Source: Cystobacter ferrugineus
GTDB lineage: Bacteria; Myxococcota; Myxococcia; Myxococcales; Myxococcaceae
NCBI RefSeq assembly: GCF_001887355.1
Contig: NZ_MPIN01000010.1
Coordinates: forward strand, 280,813-344,812
DNA length: 64,000 nt
Direction of reading: 5' to 3'
Position numbers and translations under genes: made by a program. The notes beneath the pieces were generated by a model that ran no database searches, was not told the origin of the DNA, and saw only the letters and a list, made by a program, of their open reading frames with translations. This document shows positions 53,395 to 62,800 of this stretch, one piece after another (within the stretch, counting starts at the first letter, position 1; the number at the start of each line of letters is the position of its first letter).

Positions 53395-54936
53395 ATGCAC
53401 ACGTCGGTCCTTCCCCTTCCGCGACTCACGCCGCTGCTGCTGGCGGTGTTGGTGGCCCTGTCGGGCTGCCCTGCTCCCACCGAGGTCTACACCGAGGTCG
53501 AGCTCGACGTGACGGTGCCCCCGGAGACCCCCGCCAACGCCCAGATCTTCCTCCAGGGCACGCACCCCGCCTTCCGGACCTCGGCGCGGGGCCTGGAGCT
53601 CTTCTACCAGGGTGGCCAGCTCTTCTCGGCCCGGGCGAAGCTGCCCGAGGGGAAGGAGGTCACCTTCACGGCGAAGATGGCCTCGCCCCAGGAGCAGGTG
53701 CCGCTGGAGCTGTCGGGCCAGCCGGCGGGCTCCTGGCGCTACACCGCGCGTGCGGACGAGGAGAAGGCGGGCTTCACCGTGGAGCGCTGGGGCCCGCCCG
53801 AGGGACTCTCCGGCCCGCGGACGGTCTTCCTGGTGACGGTGCCCGCGACGACGCCCCCGGACGACGTCATCTGGTTGTCCGGCAATCAACCCGAGCTGGG
53901 GGAGTGGAATGGCGCCGGGGTGAAGCTGCACAAGGCCATGGACAACCGGTATGCCGCTTCCCTGTCCTTCCAACCGGGCACATTATTGGCCTTCAAGGCG
54001 ACGCGCGGTTCCTGGGCGACGGTGGAGAAGGACATGCTGGGACAAGAGATCGAGGATCACGTGTTCAGGACTGGCGAGGGCTATGAGCACGTGCCGTTCA
54101 CCGTGGAATGGTGGGCGGACTTCGGCACCATGCCGCCGCCCCAGGTGCGCACCGGCAACATCGAGTACCTGTTCGGGGTGAAGCCCAAGGACGAGACGCT
54201 CCGGGAGCGCGACGTCATCGTGTGGCTGCCGCCGGACTACCACGAGAACCCCTCGCGCCACTACCCCGTGCTGTACATGCACGATGGGCAGAACCTCATG
54301 GACGCCACCACGGCGGCGTACGGGAGGGAGTGGAACGTGGACGAGACGGCGCAGCAGCTCGTCGAGGCGGGCGAGGTGGAGCCGCTCATCATCGTGGGCG
54401 TCTACAACGCCGAGGAGGAGCGCATCGCCGAGTACACGCCGGTGCCCTTCCCGCCCAAGTACGAGGACGCCGGCCGCGCCGACGCGTATGGCAGGTTCCT
54501 CGTCGAGGAGCTCAAGCCGCTCATCGACAGCGAGTACCGCACCCGGCCGGACGCGGCCTCCACGGGCCTCGCCGGCTCGTCGCTCGGGGGGCTCGTGTCG
54601 CTCTACCTGGGCCTCGAGTACCCGGGCACGTTCACCCGGCTGGGCGTCATCTCGCCCTCGGTGTGGTGGGCGGACCGGGACATCCTCCGGTACGTGGAGC
54701 AGTACACCGGCCCCACGTCCCTGCGCATCTGGGAGGACATCGGCACCGACGAGGGCACGGGCCCCGAGGCGGAGACGGTGGCCGACGCCGACAAGCTTTA
54801 CCAGACGCTGAAGGCCAAGGGCTGGAAGGACGCGGACCTGAAGTACACCGTGGTGCAGGGCGGCCGGCACAACGAGCGGGCCTGGTCCGAGCGCTTCGGA
54901 GACATCCTGCGCTTCCTCTTCCCGCCCACGCCCTGA
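53395..54936 (+). CDS. Lipoprotein esterase (esterase D/enterochelin-esterase-like) with starch-binding-like module
   Basis: The 513-residue protein has a lipoprotein signal (LLLAVLVALSGC). A first beta domain is followed by a CBM20-like module (VFLVTVPATTPPDDVIWLSG, ELGEWN) and a C-terminal esterase with GxSxG nucleophile LAGSSLGGLVSL, YPVLYMHDGQNL, and His in QGGRHNERAWSERF. It likely hydrolyses ester bonds on a polysaccharide or siderophore at the cell surface. The ATG 15 codons into the frame is chosen to place the signal peptide at the start. Confidence 0.87.
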   Translation: MHTSVLPLPRLTPLLLAVLVALSGCPAPTEVYTEVELDVTVPPETPANAQIFLQGTHPAFRTSARGLELFYQGGQLFSARAKLPEGKEVTFTAKMASPQEQVPLELSGQPAGSWRYTARADEEKAGFTVERWGPPEGLSGPRTVFLVTVPATTPPDDVIWLSGNQPELGEWNGAGVKLHKAMDNRYAASLSFQPGTLLAFKATRGSWATVEKDMLGQEIEDHVFRTGEGYEHVPFTVEWWADFGTMPPPQVRTGNIEYLFGVKPKDETLRERDVIVWLPPDYHENPSRHYPVLYMHDGQNLMDATTAAYGREWNVDETAQQLVEAGEVEPLIIVGVYNAEEERIAEYTPVPFPPKYEDAGRADAYGRFLVEELKPLIDSEYRTRPDAASTGLAGSSLGGLVSLYLGLEYPGTFTRLGVISPSVWWADRDILRYVEQYTGPTSLRIWEDIGTDEGTGPEAETVADADKLYQTLKAKGWKDADLKYTVVQGGRHNERAWSERFGDILRFLFPPTP

Positions 54937-54945
54937 GGGGGCCGC

Positions 54946-55746
54946 TCACTCCCCGCCGTGCCCCTCCCAGAGCGGGGCGGGGCGCTCGGCCCGGGGCGGC
55001 TCCATGAGGGCCGCCACCTCGGGGGAGTAGCCCCCCGGCCCCTCGCCATGGGCGAGCAGGGGAGGACGCACCGCGAGCCCCCGCTGCCGGTCGCGCACCG
55101 CGTGCACGAGGAAGCGCGTGGCGGGAGCACCCGCGCGCGCATGCACGAAGCGCAGGGCCATGGGGTGGAGCCGCGCCGCGCTCAGCAGCCCGAGCACCTC
55201 GGCCACCCGCGCCGCCGGGTAGATGAGGCTCACCCTCCCTCCCGGAGGCAGCGAGTGCCGGGCGGCGGCCACCACCGCGGCCGCGTCGCACGTCAGCTCC
55301 TGCTTGGACACGGCCCGCTCGTCGTCCGGGCTGCGCACCCCCGCGTGGGCCGGACGGAAGGGCGGATTGGACACCACGTGCGCGTACGCCCCCGGGGCCC
55401 AGGACGTCCGGGCCTCGCGCAGATCCCCGAGCACCGGCCGCACCCGCCCCTCGCAGGTGTTGAGCACCACGGCGCGGGCGAGGCGCGCATGCACCTCGGG
55501 CTGCAACTCCAGCGCATCCACGGGGCCAAGGCCGAACTGGCGCGCGAGCAGGAAGGACACCACGCCACTGCCCGCCCCGAGCTCCAACACCGGGCCCTCC
55601 ACCTGTCCCCCCTCGGTGGCCGCGAAGGCCGCCAGGAGCACCGCGTCCAGGGTGAAGCGGTAGCCGCCACGGCGCTGCCACACGCGCACGCCCGCGGTGC
55701 CAATCGAGTCGAGCGTCTCGTCGGAAGGAGAAGGAGGAGTGCTCAC
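54946..55746 (-). CDS. TrmN6-like N6-adenine methyltransferase
   Basis: The 266-residue protein resembles tRNA1(Val) adenine-37 N6-methyltransferase (TrmN6/YfiC). It begins RVWQRRGGYRFTLDAVLLAA, then motif I VLELGAGSGVVSFLLA, VDALELQPEVHARL and the catalytic VVSNPPFRPAHAG (NPPF). GTG 55746 is chosen, preceded by GGGAGG; the frame extends upstream without a better start. The exact RNA target in this organism is unproven. Confidence 0.85.
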   Translation of the reverse strand: MSTPPSPSDETLDSIGTAGVRVWQRRGGYRFTLDAVLLAAFAATEGGQVEGPVLELGAGSGVVSFLLARQFGLGPVDALELQPEVHARLARAVVLNTCEGRVRPVLGDLREARTSWAPGAYAHVVSNPPFRPAHAGVRSPDDERAVSKQELTCDAAAVVAAARHSLPPGGRVSLIYPAARVAEVLGLLSAARLHPMALRFVHARAGAPATRFLVHAVRDRQRGLAVRPPLLAHGEGPGGYSPEVAALMEPPRAERPAPLWEGHGGE

Positions 55747-55876
55747 GCCCAGAGAATCCTCCCACACAACTGTCGAGCCCAGGGCGCCCGCTCTATCCAG
55801 CCGTGCACACGCCCGTGCTCGCCTGGACGTTTCCCGGCTGACCCTCCCGGCGCGGGTGCACACCCTGGACGGCATC

Positions 55877-56380
55877 ATGATTCGATTTCCTCGAAGCTCC
55901 GTCGTCCTCCTGGCGCTCGTGGCGAGCGGCTGTGACACCTCGCAGACGCCGTGCAGTGGAAGCTGTCCGGACATCTCCGGGGTGTACTCCATCGAGACCC
56001 TCACGCCCGCGGGTGAGTGCGGCTTCAGCCCCTATCTGCTCGCGCCCAGCGTGCAGATCGAACAGACCCGCGAGGGCCGCAAGGTGGTGTTCCACGTCAT
56101 CGATCCCACCACGCAGTTGGAGGTCCCCCTGTCCGGCGACGTCTACGGGCCCGCGCCCGGGGAGGGGGTGGGCCTGCTCGGCTCGTTCCGGATCGACAGC
56201 CGCACCACCCGGCTCGCCCGCTCCGGGAGCGACCAGCTCGTGACGCTCGACGTGGTCGTCACGGGCTCGGTGTCCCAGGCCGGGGACCGCCGGGTGCTGA
56301 CGGCGACGATGAACACCACGGACGCGATGAGCGGCGAGGGCTGTACCGCCACGCTGTCGGTGATGGGCGAGAGCCGCTAG
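55877..56380 (+). CDS. Small lipoprotein of unknown function
   Basis: The 167-residue protein has a lipoprotein signal (SSVVLLALVASGC) and a mature beta-rich domain with a Cys pair (PCSGSCPD) and strands VVFHVIDPTTQLEVPLSG and DQLVTLDVVVTGSV. It looks like one lipocalin- or immunoglobulin-like domain. It is convergent with the glutathione synthase gene, nine bases apart. No function can be given. Confidence 0.75.
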   Translation: MIRFPRSSVVLLALVASGCDTSQTPCSGSCPDISGVYSIETLTPAGECGFSPYLLAPSVQIEQTREGRKVVFHVIDPTTQLEVPLSGDVYGPAPGEGVGLLGSFRIDSRTTRLARSGSDQLVTLDVVVTGSVSQAGDRRVLTATMNTTDAMSGEGCTATLSVMGESR

Positions 56381-56389
56381 GCCCCGGGC

Positions 56390-57349
56390 CTACTTGCGCG
56401 AGCCCGCCAGCCGCTCGGCGAGGTCGATGACCTTCGCCTCGACGTTGCTGTCATCCAGCTTGTCGATCTCCACGAGGCCCGTGGGGCTGGTGACGTTCAC
56501 CTCGGTGAGCCAGTCGCCGATGACGTCGATGCCCACCAGGTACAGGCCCCGCTCCTGGAGCGAGGGCTTGAGCCGCGCGCAGATCTCCCGCTCGCGCGCG
56601 GTGAGCGTGGTCTTCACGGGGGTGCCGCCAGCGGCCATGTTGCCCCGGTGATCGTCCTGGGAGGGCACACGCAGCACGGCGCCACACGGCTCGCCGTCCA
56701 CGAGGATGATGCGCTTGTCGCCCTGGCGGCTCTCGGGCAGGTAGGCCTGGGCGACGATCGCCTTGCGGCCTCCGAGCGTGAGCACCTCCAGGAGCGAGCG
56801 CAGGTTCCGGTCTCCCGGCTGCATGAAGACGATGCCCTGGCCGCCGAAGCCCTCCACCGGCTTGAGGATGGTGCCCGCGGGGTGGCTGGCGACGAAGCGC
56901 GAGAGCTGCGCCATGTCGCGCGCGATGAGCGTCTCGGGCATCAGCTCCGGAAAGCGCAGGCCGAAGAGCTTCTCGTTGGCGTCGCGGATGCCGGTGGGGT
57001 TGTTGATGAAGACGGGCGCGCGGCCGTTGTGCAGCTCCACCATCTGGGTGGCCTGGATGAACTCGGCGTCGACGGGCGGATCCTTGCGCAGGAAGAGGAC
57101 GTCGAGCTCGGACAGGGGCTGGAGCGCCTCGGCGAGCACGTCGAAGGCGCGGCCGGGCTCGCGGCGCACGGTGACGGTGCGCATGCGGGCCTCGGCGCGC
57201 GAGCCATTGAAGTGCAACCAGGGCTGCTCGAAGTAGCGCACCTGGTGGCCACGGCGCTGAGCCTCGAGCATGAGCGCGAAGGTGGAGTCGTGATCCACGC
57301 GCACCGACTCGAGGGGGTCCATGAGGAAGCCGAAGGTGAGCGCGGCCAT
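56390..57349 (-). CDS. gshB: Glutathione synthase
   Basis: The 319-residue ATP-grasp protein matches bacterial GshB: FGFLMDPLESVRVDHDSTFA at the start, VLFLRKDPPVDAEF, FINNPTGIRDANEKL, ILKPVEGFGGQGIVFM (ATP-grasp loop), and the end IGDWLTEVNVTSPTGLVEID. It joins gamma-glutamylcysteine and glycine to make glutathione. GGAGG precedes the ATG. gshA is not in the window. It is divergent from the nuclease-ATPase locus with 127 bp between. Confidence 0.95.
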   Translation of the reverse strand: MAALTFGFLMDPLESVRVDHDSTFALMLEAQRRGHQVRYFEQPWLHFNGSRAEARMRTVTVRREPGRAFDVLAEALQPLSELDVLFLRKDPPVDAEFIQATQMVELHNGRAPVFINNPTGIRDANEKLFGLRFPELMPETLIARDMAQLSRFVASHPAGTILKPVEGFGGQGIVFMQPGDRNLRSLLEVLTLGGRKAIVAQAYLPESRQGDKRIILVDGEPCGAVLRVPSQDDHRGNMAAGGTPVKTTLTAREREICARLKPSLQERGLYLVGIDVIGDWLTEVNVTSPTGLVEIDKLDDSNVEAKVIDLAERLAGSRK

Positions 57350-57476
57350 GAAGTACGCCTCCAGGGGAGAGAAAGGGACAGCCCGTGAGTAGACGGATGA
57401 AGCCGGGTGCGCGACAGAAAAAGCAAGGGGGAGGGGGTCTTGCCGCCAGGAGCCGGCCTCGGGGACGCTGGGAGGC

Positions 57477-58727
57477 ATGCCCTCGCCCCGCCCCGAGCCC
57501 GCCGCTCCCCCCGCCCTGGAGCGGCACCAGCGCCGACGCGAGCAGGGCATTCCCACCCTCACGGTGCTCTCGGGCCCCCCCGGGGCCGCCCTGGCCCTGT
57601 GGCGCCGCTGGCTCGACGCGCGCGGCCAGGCCCTGTGCGTCTGCCCCGGCACCACCCCGGAAGGCCTGCTGCGCGAGTGGATGAAGGTGCTCGGGCAGGC
57701 GCGCCCGCTCACCACCGATGCGGCGGAGCACCTCGGGGCCGCCGCGGGGCTGAGCCCGGGCGAGCTGTCCTCCCGCCTGAAGGGGAAGACGGCGCACGAG
57801 CGCGGCGTCCTGCTCCAGGCGCTGCTTCCCTCCCTGGCTCCCGGGGATGTGTCCGCCACGTGCCGCGCCCTGCTCCAGCTTCCACAAGTTGTCCCCAACT
57901 CCACCGGGCCCCTGGACGCGGTGCTCGCCGCGTGTGAGGGGGATGCACTGCGCGCGCTCGGGGCGGTGCATGCGCTCGTGCCGGGCGGCGCGGCGCCGGG
58001 GATCCTGATGCCGGACCCGGGCACGGTGGGGTGGCTCGAGCAGGCGGCCCGCCTCTGCGCCCGGGCGTGCGAGAGCGTGCCCTCGCTCGTGGTGGCGCTC
58101 CAGGCCGAGCGCTCCGGGTTGGAGGCGTACCTGCGCGGCCCGGAGAGCCATACCCGGGCGCTGGTGCGCGAGGGCCGGGTGGAGCTGGCGACGCCGTCCG
58201 CCGAGGAGCTGATGCGGCGGATGGAAGCACTGGGCGTGCAGAAGGCCCGAGCCCTGGAGGCCCCCCTGCGACGGCTGGCGGCCGACGGGGTTCCGGACGA
58301 GGTGATCACCCGCTATGGCGAGGCGGCCCGGAAGCTCGAGGAGGCGGCGCGGCAGCCCGAGGCGGCGGACCGGGCGCGCAGCGAGGCCGAGCGCTTCCTC
58401 TTCGCCCTGCTCGACTCGATGCCAGCCACCCAGGGACTCTTCGAGCTCAATGCCCGGGCGGAGTTCCTGCTCCGGGGCCGGGCGGTGGAGGTGGACTTCC
58501 TCTCGCGCCGGCTGCGGCTGGCCATCGAGGTGGACGGCTACCACCACTTCCGGGAGCCGGAGCGCTACCGGAGGGATCGGCGCAAGGATCTGGCGCTGCA
58601 GAAACATGGCTACTGGGTGCTGCGCTTCCTGGCGGACGACGTGGTGGCCAGGCTCGAGGAAATCCGCGACACTATGTTGGAAGTAGTATCGATCCGGCGA
58701 CAGGACCTCGAAGGTCCAGCGCCGTGA
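57477..58727 (+). CDS. DUF559 nuclease-domain protein with degenerate P-loop-like N-terminus
   Basis: The 416-residue protein ends in a DUF559 (Vsr/PD-(D/E)xK-like) endonuclease domain: AEFLLRGRAVEVDF, the catalytic-looking LAIEVDGYHHFREPE, and RDRRKDLALQKHGYWVLRF. The N-terminal half begins TLTVLSGPPGAALALWRRWL, which looks like a P-loop strand without the Lys, then a helical region. It is the first gene of a three-gene set with 13 bp to the next start. The arrangement suggests a nuclease effector working with the HerA-like ATPase. Confidence 0.75.
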   Translation: MPSPRPEPAAPPALERHQRRREQGIPTLTVLSGPPGAALALWRRWLDARGQALCVCPGTTPEGLLREWMKVLGQARPLTTDAAEHLGAAAGLSPGELSSRLKGKTAHERGVLLQALLPSLAPGDVSATCRALLQLPQVVPNSTGPLDAVLAACEGDALRALGAVHALVPGGAAPGILMPDPGTVGWLEQAARLCARACESVPSLVVALQAERSGLEAYLRGPESHTRALVREGRVELATPSAEELMRRMEALGVQKARALEAPLRRLAADGVPDEVITRYGEAARKLEEAARQPEAADRARSEAERFLFALLDSMPATQGLFELNARAEFLLRGRAVEVDFLSRRLRLAIEVDGYHHFREPERYRRDRRKDLALQKHGYWVLRFLADDVVARLEEIRDTMLEVVSIRRQDLEGPAP

Positions 58728-58740
58728 GGGGAGGATGGAG

Positions 58741-59769
58741 ATGCGAGGCTCTGAGATGTCCCGGGTGGGAGAGCTGGTGCTGGTCTGGCTGTTGACGCGG
58801 GCGGATGGCAAGGGGGCGCGCAGCGCGGTGTCCAGCGCGCTCAAGCCCTTCACGGCCCACCGCTGGAGTCCCGGCGAGTGGAGCACCCAGCTCGACGCGG
58901 CGCTCGGGAGCCTCGAGGCCGCGGGCCTCATCGAGCAGACGGCGCGCAAGGGCCTGGGCCTCACGAAGGAGGGCAGGGCGCGGGCGCTCGAGTTCCTCGG
59001 CGAGCCTCGCCTGCCCAAGGGGCTCACCTGGAAGAAGCTGCGGCTCACCTGGCTCACGGCGCGCGCGTTGGAGCTGCCCAACAGCCAGGGCGAGAAGCTG
59101 GGAGCGGCGGGGCACCTGCGCGCGGTGCTCGTGCAGAAGCAGCTCGGCCTGGAGCGGGTGGGCGCGCGCACGCTCAAGCAGGTGCAGGACGAGCTGTGCT
59201 GGAAGCAGCTCGGCGTGACGACGGACAAGCCCTTCACGCTCGCGGCGGTGCAGTCGCTCCTGCTCGGCCGGGTGCTCCAGTCCTCGCGCGAGGTGAAGGC
59301 GTCCCAGGCCCTGGAGCAGCTCGCGGCCCGGAAGGTGGGCGCGCGGCGCACGGACGCGGAGAGCCTGCGCCTGGCGGCCCTTCAATCCTGGCTGCTGCCC
59401 GCCTCGTCCCCCACGCCCCAGGCCACCGCGACGTCCACTCCCGAGCGAGCACCGGAGCCCGTACCGGCTCCTGAGCCGCGCTCCGCCGACGAGACCCTGC
59501 CCGCCTTCGCCGAGCGCGTGTTGAGCACCGCCCGGGCGGCGACGAGCGGCCGCTTCGGGGAGGATCGCGTCTTCATCTCCCACGTGTGGCGGGCGCTGGG
59601 GGATTCCTCCCTGGACGAGCGCACCTTCAAGAACCGGCTCATCGAGGCCAACCAGAAGCGCCTGCTGTCCCTGAGCCGCGCCGACATGGTGAACCTGATG
59701 GATCCGGCGGATGTCTCCGCCTCGGAGACCCGCTACCTCGGCGCCACCTTCCACTTCATCGCCCTGTAA
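58741..59769 (+). CDS. Hypothetical middle protein of the nuclease-HerA locus
   Basis: The 342-residue protein has an N-terminal helical/winged-helix-like module (ELVLVWLLTRADGKGARSAV, then GLTKEGRARALEFL), a similar repeated pattern (LELPNSQGEKLGAAGHLRAV), a Pro-rich linker, and a C-terminal domain GRFGEDRVFISHVWRALGDS followed by LSRADMVNLMDPADVSASET and LGATFHFI. I recognise no family but the C-terminal pattern looks conserved. It may be a DNA-binding sensor or adaptor. ATG 58741 fits the GGGGAGG site better than ATG 58735. 37 bp separate it from the ATPase gene. Confidence 0.7.
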   Translation: MRGSEMSRVGELVLVWLLTRADGKGARSAVSSALKPFTAHRWSPGEWSTQLDAALGSLEAAGLIEQTARKGLGLTKEGRARALEFLGEPRLPKGLTWKKLRLTWLTARALELPNSQGEKLGAAGHLRAVLVQKQLGLERVGARTLKQVQDELCWKQLGVTTDKPFTLAAVQSLLLGRVLQSSREVKASQALEQLAARKVGARRTDAESLRLAALQSWLLPASSPTPQATATSTPERAPEPVPAPEPRSADETLPAFAERVLSTARAATSGRFGEDRVFISHVWRALGDSSLDERTFKNRLIEANQKRLLSLSRADMVNLMDPADVSASETRYLGATFHFIAL

Positions 59770-59806
59770 CGCATCCACATCTCGTCCGGCTCCCGGGGGA
59801 ACGCCG

Positions 59807-62800
59807 ATGAACCCACTCGACTCGCGCCTCGCCGCCTTCCTGTCCGATCGCACCGAGGTCTTCCACTCCATCCAGCACCGCCACGAGGTGTGGCGCGAAG
59901 ACCCCTTCGACGTGGAGTCCATCCACCAGGAGGCGCGCGCCAGCTTCGAGCGCATGCTCCAGCGCGCCACCACACCTCCCGGGACACCCTCGGGACGCAT
60001 CCTGCTGCTGCTCGGTGACTCGGGGTGCGGCAAGACGCACCTGTTGCGCACCTTCCGCTCGCTCGTGCATGAGCGCTCACTCGGCTTCGTGGGCTACCTG
60101 CAGATGACGACGTCCACGTCCAACTATGGGCGCTACGTCCTGTCCAACCTCATCGACTCGCTCGATCAGCCCTATTTCGAGCCGGGCGAGCCCCGCTCCG
60201 GACTGCGCAAGCTGTCCGATGTGCTGCTCGCCCAGTGCGGTCCGGTGGCCGCCCTGCTCGCCGACCCCGAGCAGGATCCCGAGGAGATCCCCGTCCTGGT
60301 GGAGAGCGCCGCGGATGACCTGCAGAAGCAGCCCGCCTTCGAGAAGCTCGACCTGGACCTCTTGCGCGCGCTGCTCTACCTGCAGCGCGATGACACGCGC
60401 ATCCGCAGCCGCGTGCTCAAGTACCTGCGCTGCGAGGATCTCTCCACCAATGATCGCAAGGTGCTCGGCGGGATGGTGCCGCGCATCCACGACAACCACC
60501 CCCAGGAGATGGTGCAGCACCTGGGCCGGCTCATCGCCACGCTCAATCAATCGCTCGTCCTGTGCGTGGACCAGTTGGAGGGCTTCGACGTCGAGGCCGC
60601 CCAGGCGCAGGCCTTCCAACGCGCCATGCACCTGCTGTGCGACTTCGCCGAGAGCGCGCCCTCGAGCCTGATCGTCATCAGCTGTCTGCACACCTTCTGG
60701 ACCGGGCTCCGGGAGAAGCTCCATCGCTCCACCCTGGATCGCATCGAGCGCGATCCCGAGCCCCTCAAGCTGGGCAACCTGCGCACGGCCAACGAGGCGC
60801 GCCTCATCACCGAGCGCCGGCTGGAGCACCTCTACGCGCTGGAGGATGCACCCTTCGATCCCGCCGATCCCACGTATCCCTTTCCTCACGAGGGCTTCGA
60901 ACGGCTCGGGGGTTTGACGACGCGCGAGGTGCTCGATGCCTGCCGGCACTGGCGTGAGCAGGCGGTGCGCGATCAGGCCCTGCCCGAGCAGTTTCCCCTG
61001 CGGGACGCACCGAAGGAGTCCAGGACCGACAGCACGGAAGAACAGAAGTTCCTCGCGCTGGATCAGGCCTGGAACGACTTCCGCTCCACCCACTCCACGC
61101 CTCCCCCCGAGGAGGATGGCAAGCTCGCCGAGCTGCTCGTGTGGGCCCTGAAGGCGAGCGCGGAAGAGCTGGAGACCGGCCACCGCTTCGACGTGCGGCG
61201 CCTGGGCGAGGTGCTCCAGGTGGACGTCTCTCCCGGTGACGAGAAGCTCCACGTGGCCCTGTGCAACAAGGGCACGCAAGGCGGAGGGCTCGCCAATCAG
61301 ATCGAGCAGACCCGCAAGGAAGCCCGGGGCCGCACGCCCGTGGTCATCCGCACCAGCGACTTCCCGAGCAACCCCAAGACCCAGGCCGCCGCGGAGCTCG
61401 GCAAGCTGCTGAGCAAGGGCGGCCGCCGCGCGGTGCTCGAGGACAGCGACAGCCGCACCCTGATCGCCCTCCGGGCCTTCCGTGAGCAGCACGGCTCCCG
61501 CCCCGACTTCGCCGCCTGGTTGCGCTCCACCCGGCCCCTCACCCAGCTCAAGCCCCTGCGCGACATCCTCTCGTTGGATCTGCTGCGCTCGGGCGCCCCC
61601 CAGCCTCCCAAGGTCGTCGAGTTCCCCAAGCCCGCGTCGGCGCGCTCCGCTCCCCCGGCCCCCCCCAAGGACACCCCTTCCACCGAGGAGGCCTCGCTCA
61701 CCGAGACCGCCCGCTACGGCATCCCCATCCAGCCGGCGAACGCCGCGAGCACCGAGGAGGCCTCGCTCACCGAGACCGCCCGCTACGGCGTCCCCATCCA
61801 GCCGGCGAACGCCGCGAGCACCGAGGAGGCCTCGCTCACCGAGACCGCCCGCTACGGCATCGCCATTCCACGGGCGACCCCTTCCCACACCGTGCCGCCC
61901 CCGCGTCCCGAGACCCCGCGCAAGCGCGAGCCCGTGCGCGTCGGCGAGACGGACAGCCTCTTGCGCGAGCCGGTGGTCTTCAATCCCGACGAGTTCACCC
62001 GGCACGCCGCGTTCCTCGGTGGCCCCGGCAGTGGCAAGACGACGCTCGCGCTCAACGTCATCGAGCAGCTCGCCTTGCAGGGAGTGCCCTCCATCCTCGT
62101 GGATCGCAAGGGAGACCTCGCGGGCTACGCCTCCGATGCCTTCTGGACGGCCACCGTGGGCGACCCGCGCCGGGCCACGCGGCAGACCGCGCTGCGCGAT
62201 CGGCTCGACGTGGCGCTCTTCACCCCGGGCCATCCCGGGGGCCGTCCGCTCGCCATCCCCATCGTCCCGGACGGGCTGGACGCCCTGCCGGACTTCGACA
62301 GGCAACAGGCCACGCGCCACGCCGCCGAGGCGCTCGCGGGCATGCTGGACTACCGCCAGAGCCCCAAGGACAAGTCCTGCCGCACGCTGCTCGCCCAGGC
62401 CATCGACCAGTACGTCCAGCTCACGCGCGAGAGCGTCTCCCTGGAGCGGCTCGTGAAGTTCATCGGGGACAAGGATCCGCGCCTGGTCAACGCCGTGGGG
62501 CGCCTGGACGTGAAGCTCTTCGACAAGCTCGCCGATGACCTGGACCGGCTGCGGCTCGACGCCAAGATGCTGCTCGACAGTGGGGCGGAGAAGCTCGACA
62601 TGGATCTGCTGCTCGGCCGGGGCACCCACGCGCTCCCGGGCCGCACGCGCCTGAGCATCGTCAGCACCAAGTTCCTCGGGGACAACAACAACGTGCTCTT
62701 CTGGGTGTCCCAGCTCCTCATCGAGGTGACGCGCTGGCTCAGCCGCAATCCGTCCCCCACGGTGCAGGCGGCCATCCTCTTCGACGAGGCGGACCTGTAC

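Noticed and set aside
61681..61872. CRISPR-like array
   Set aside because: The repeats are contiguous with no spacers, have a period divisible by three and lie in frame in a protein gene.
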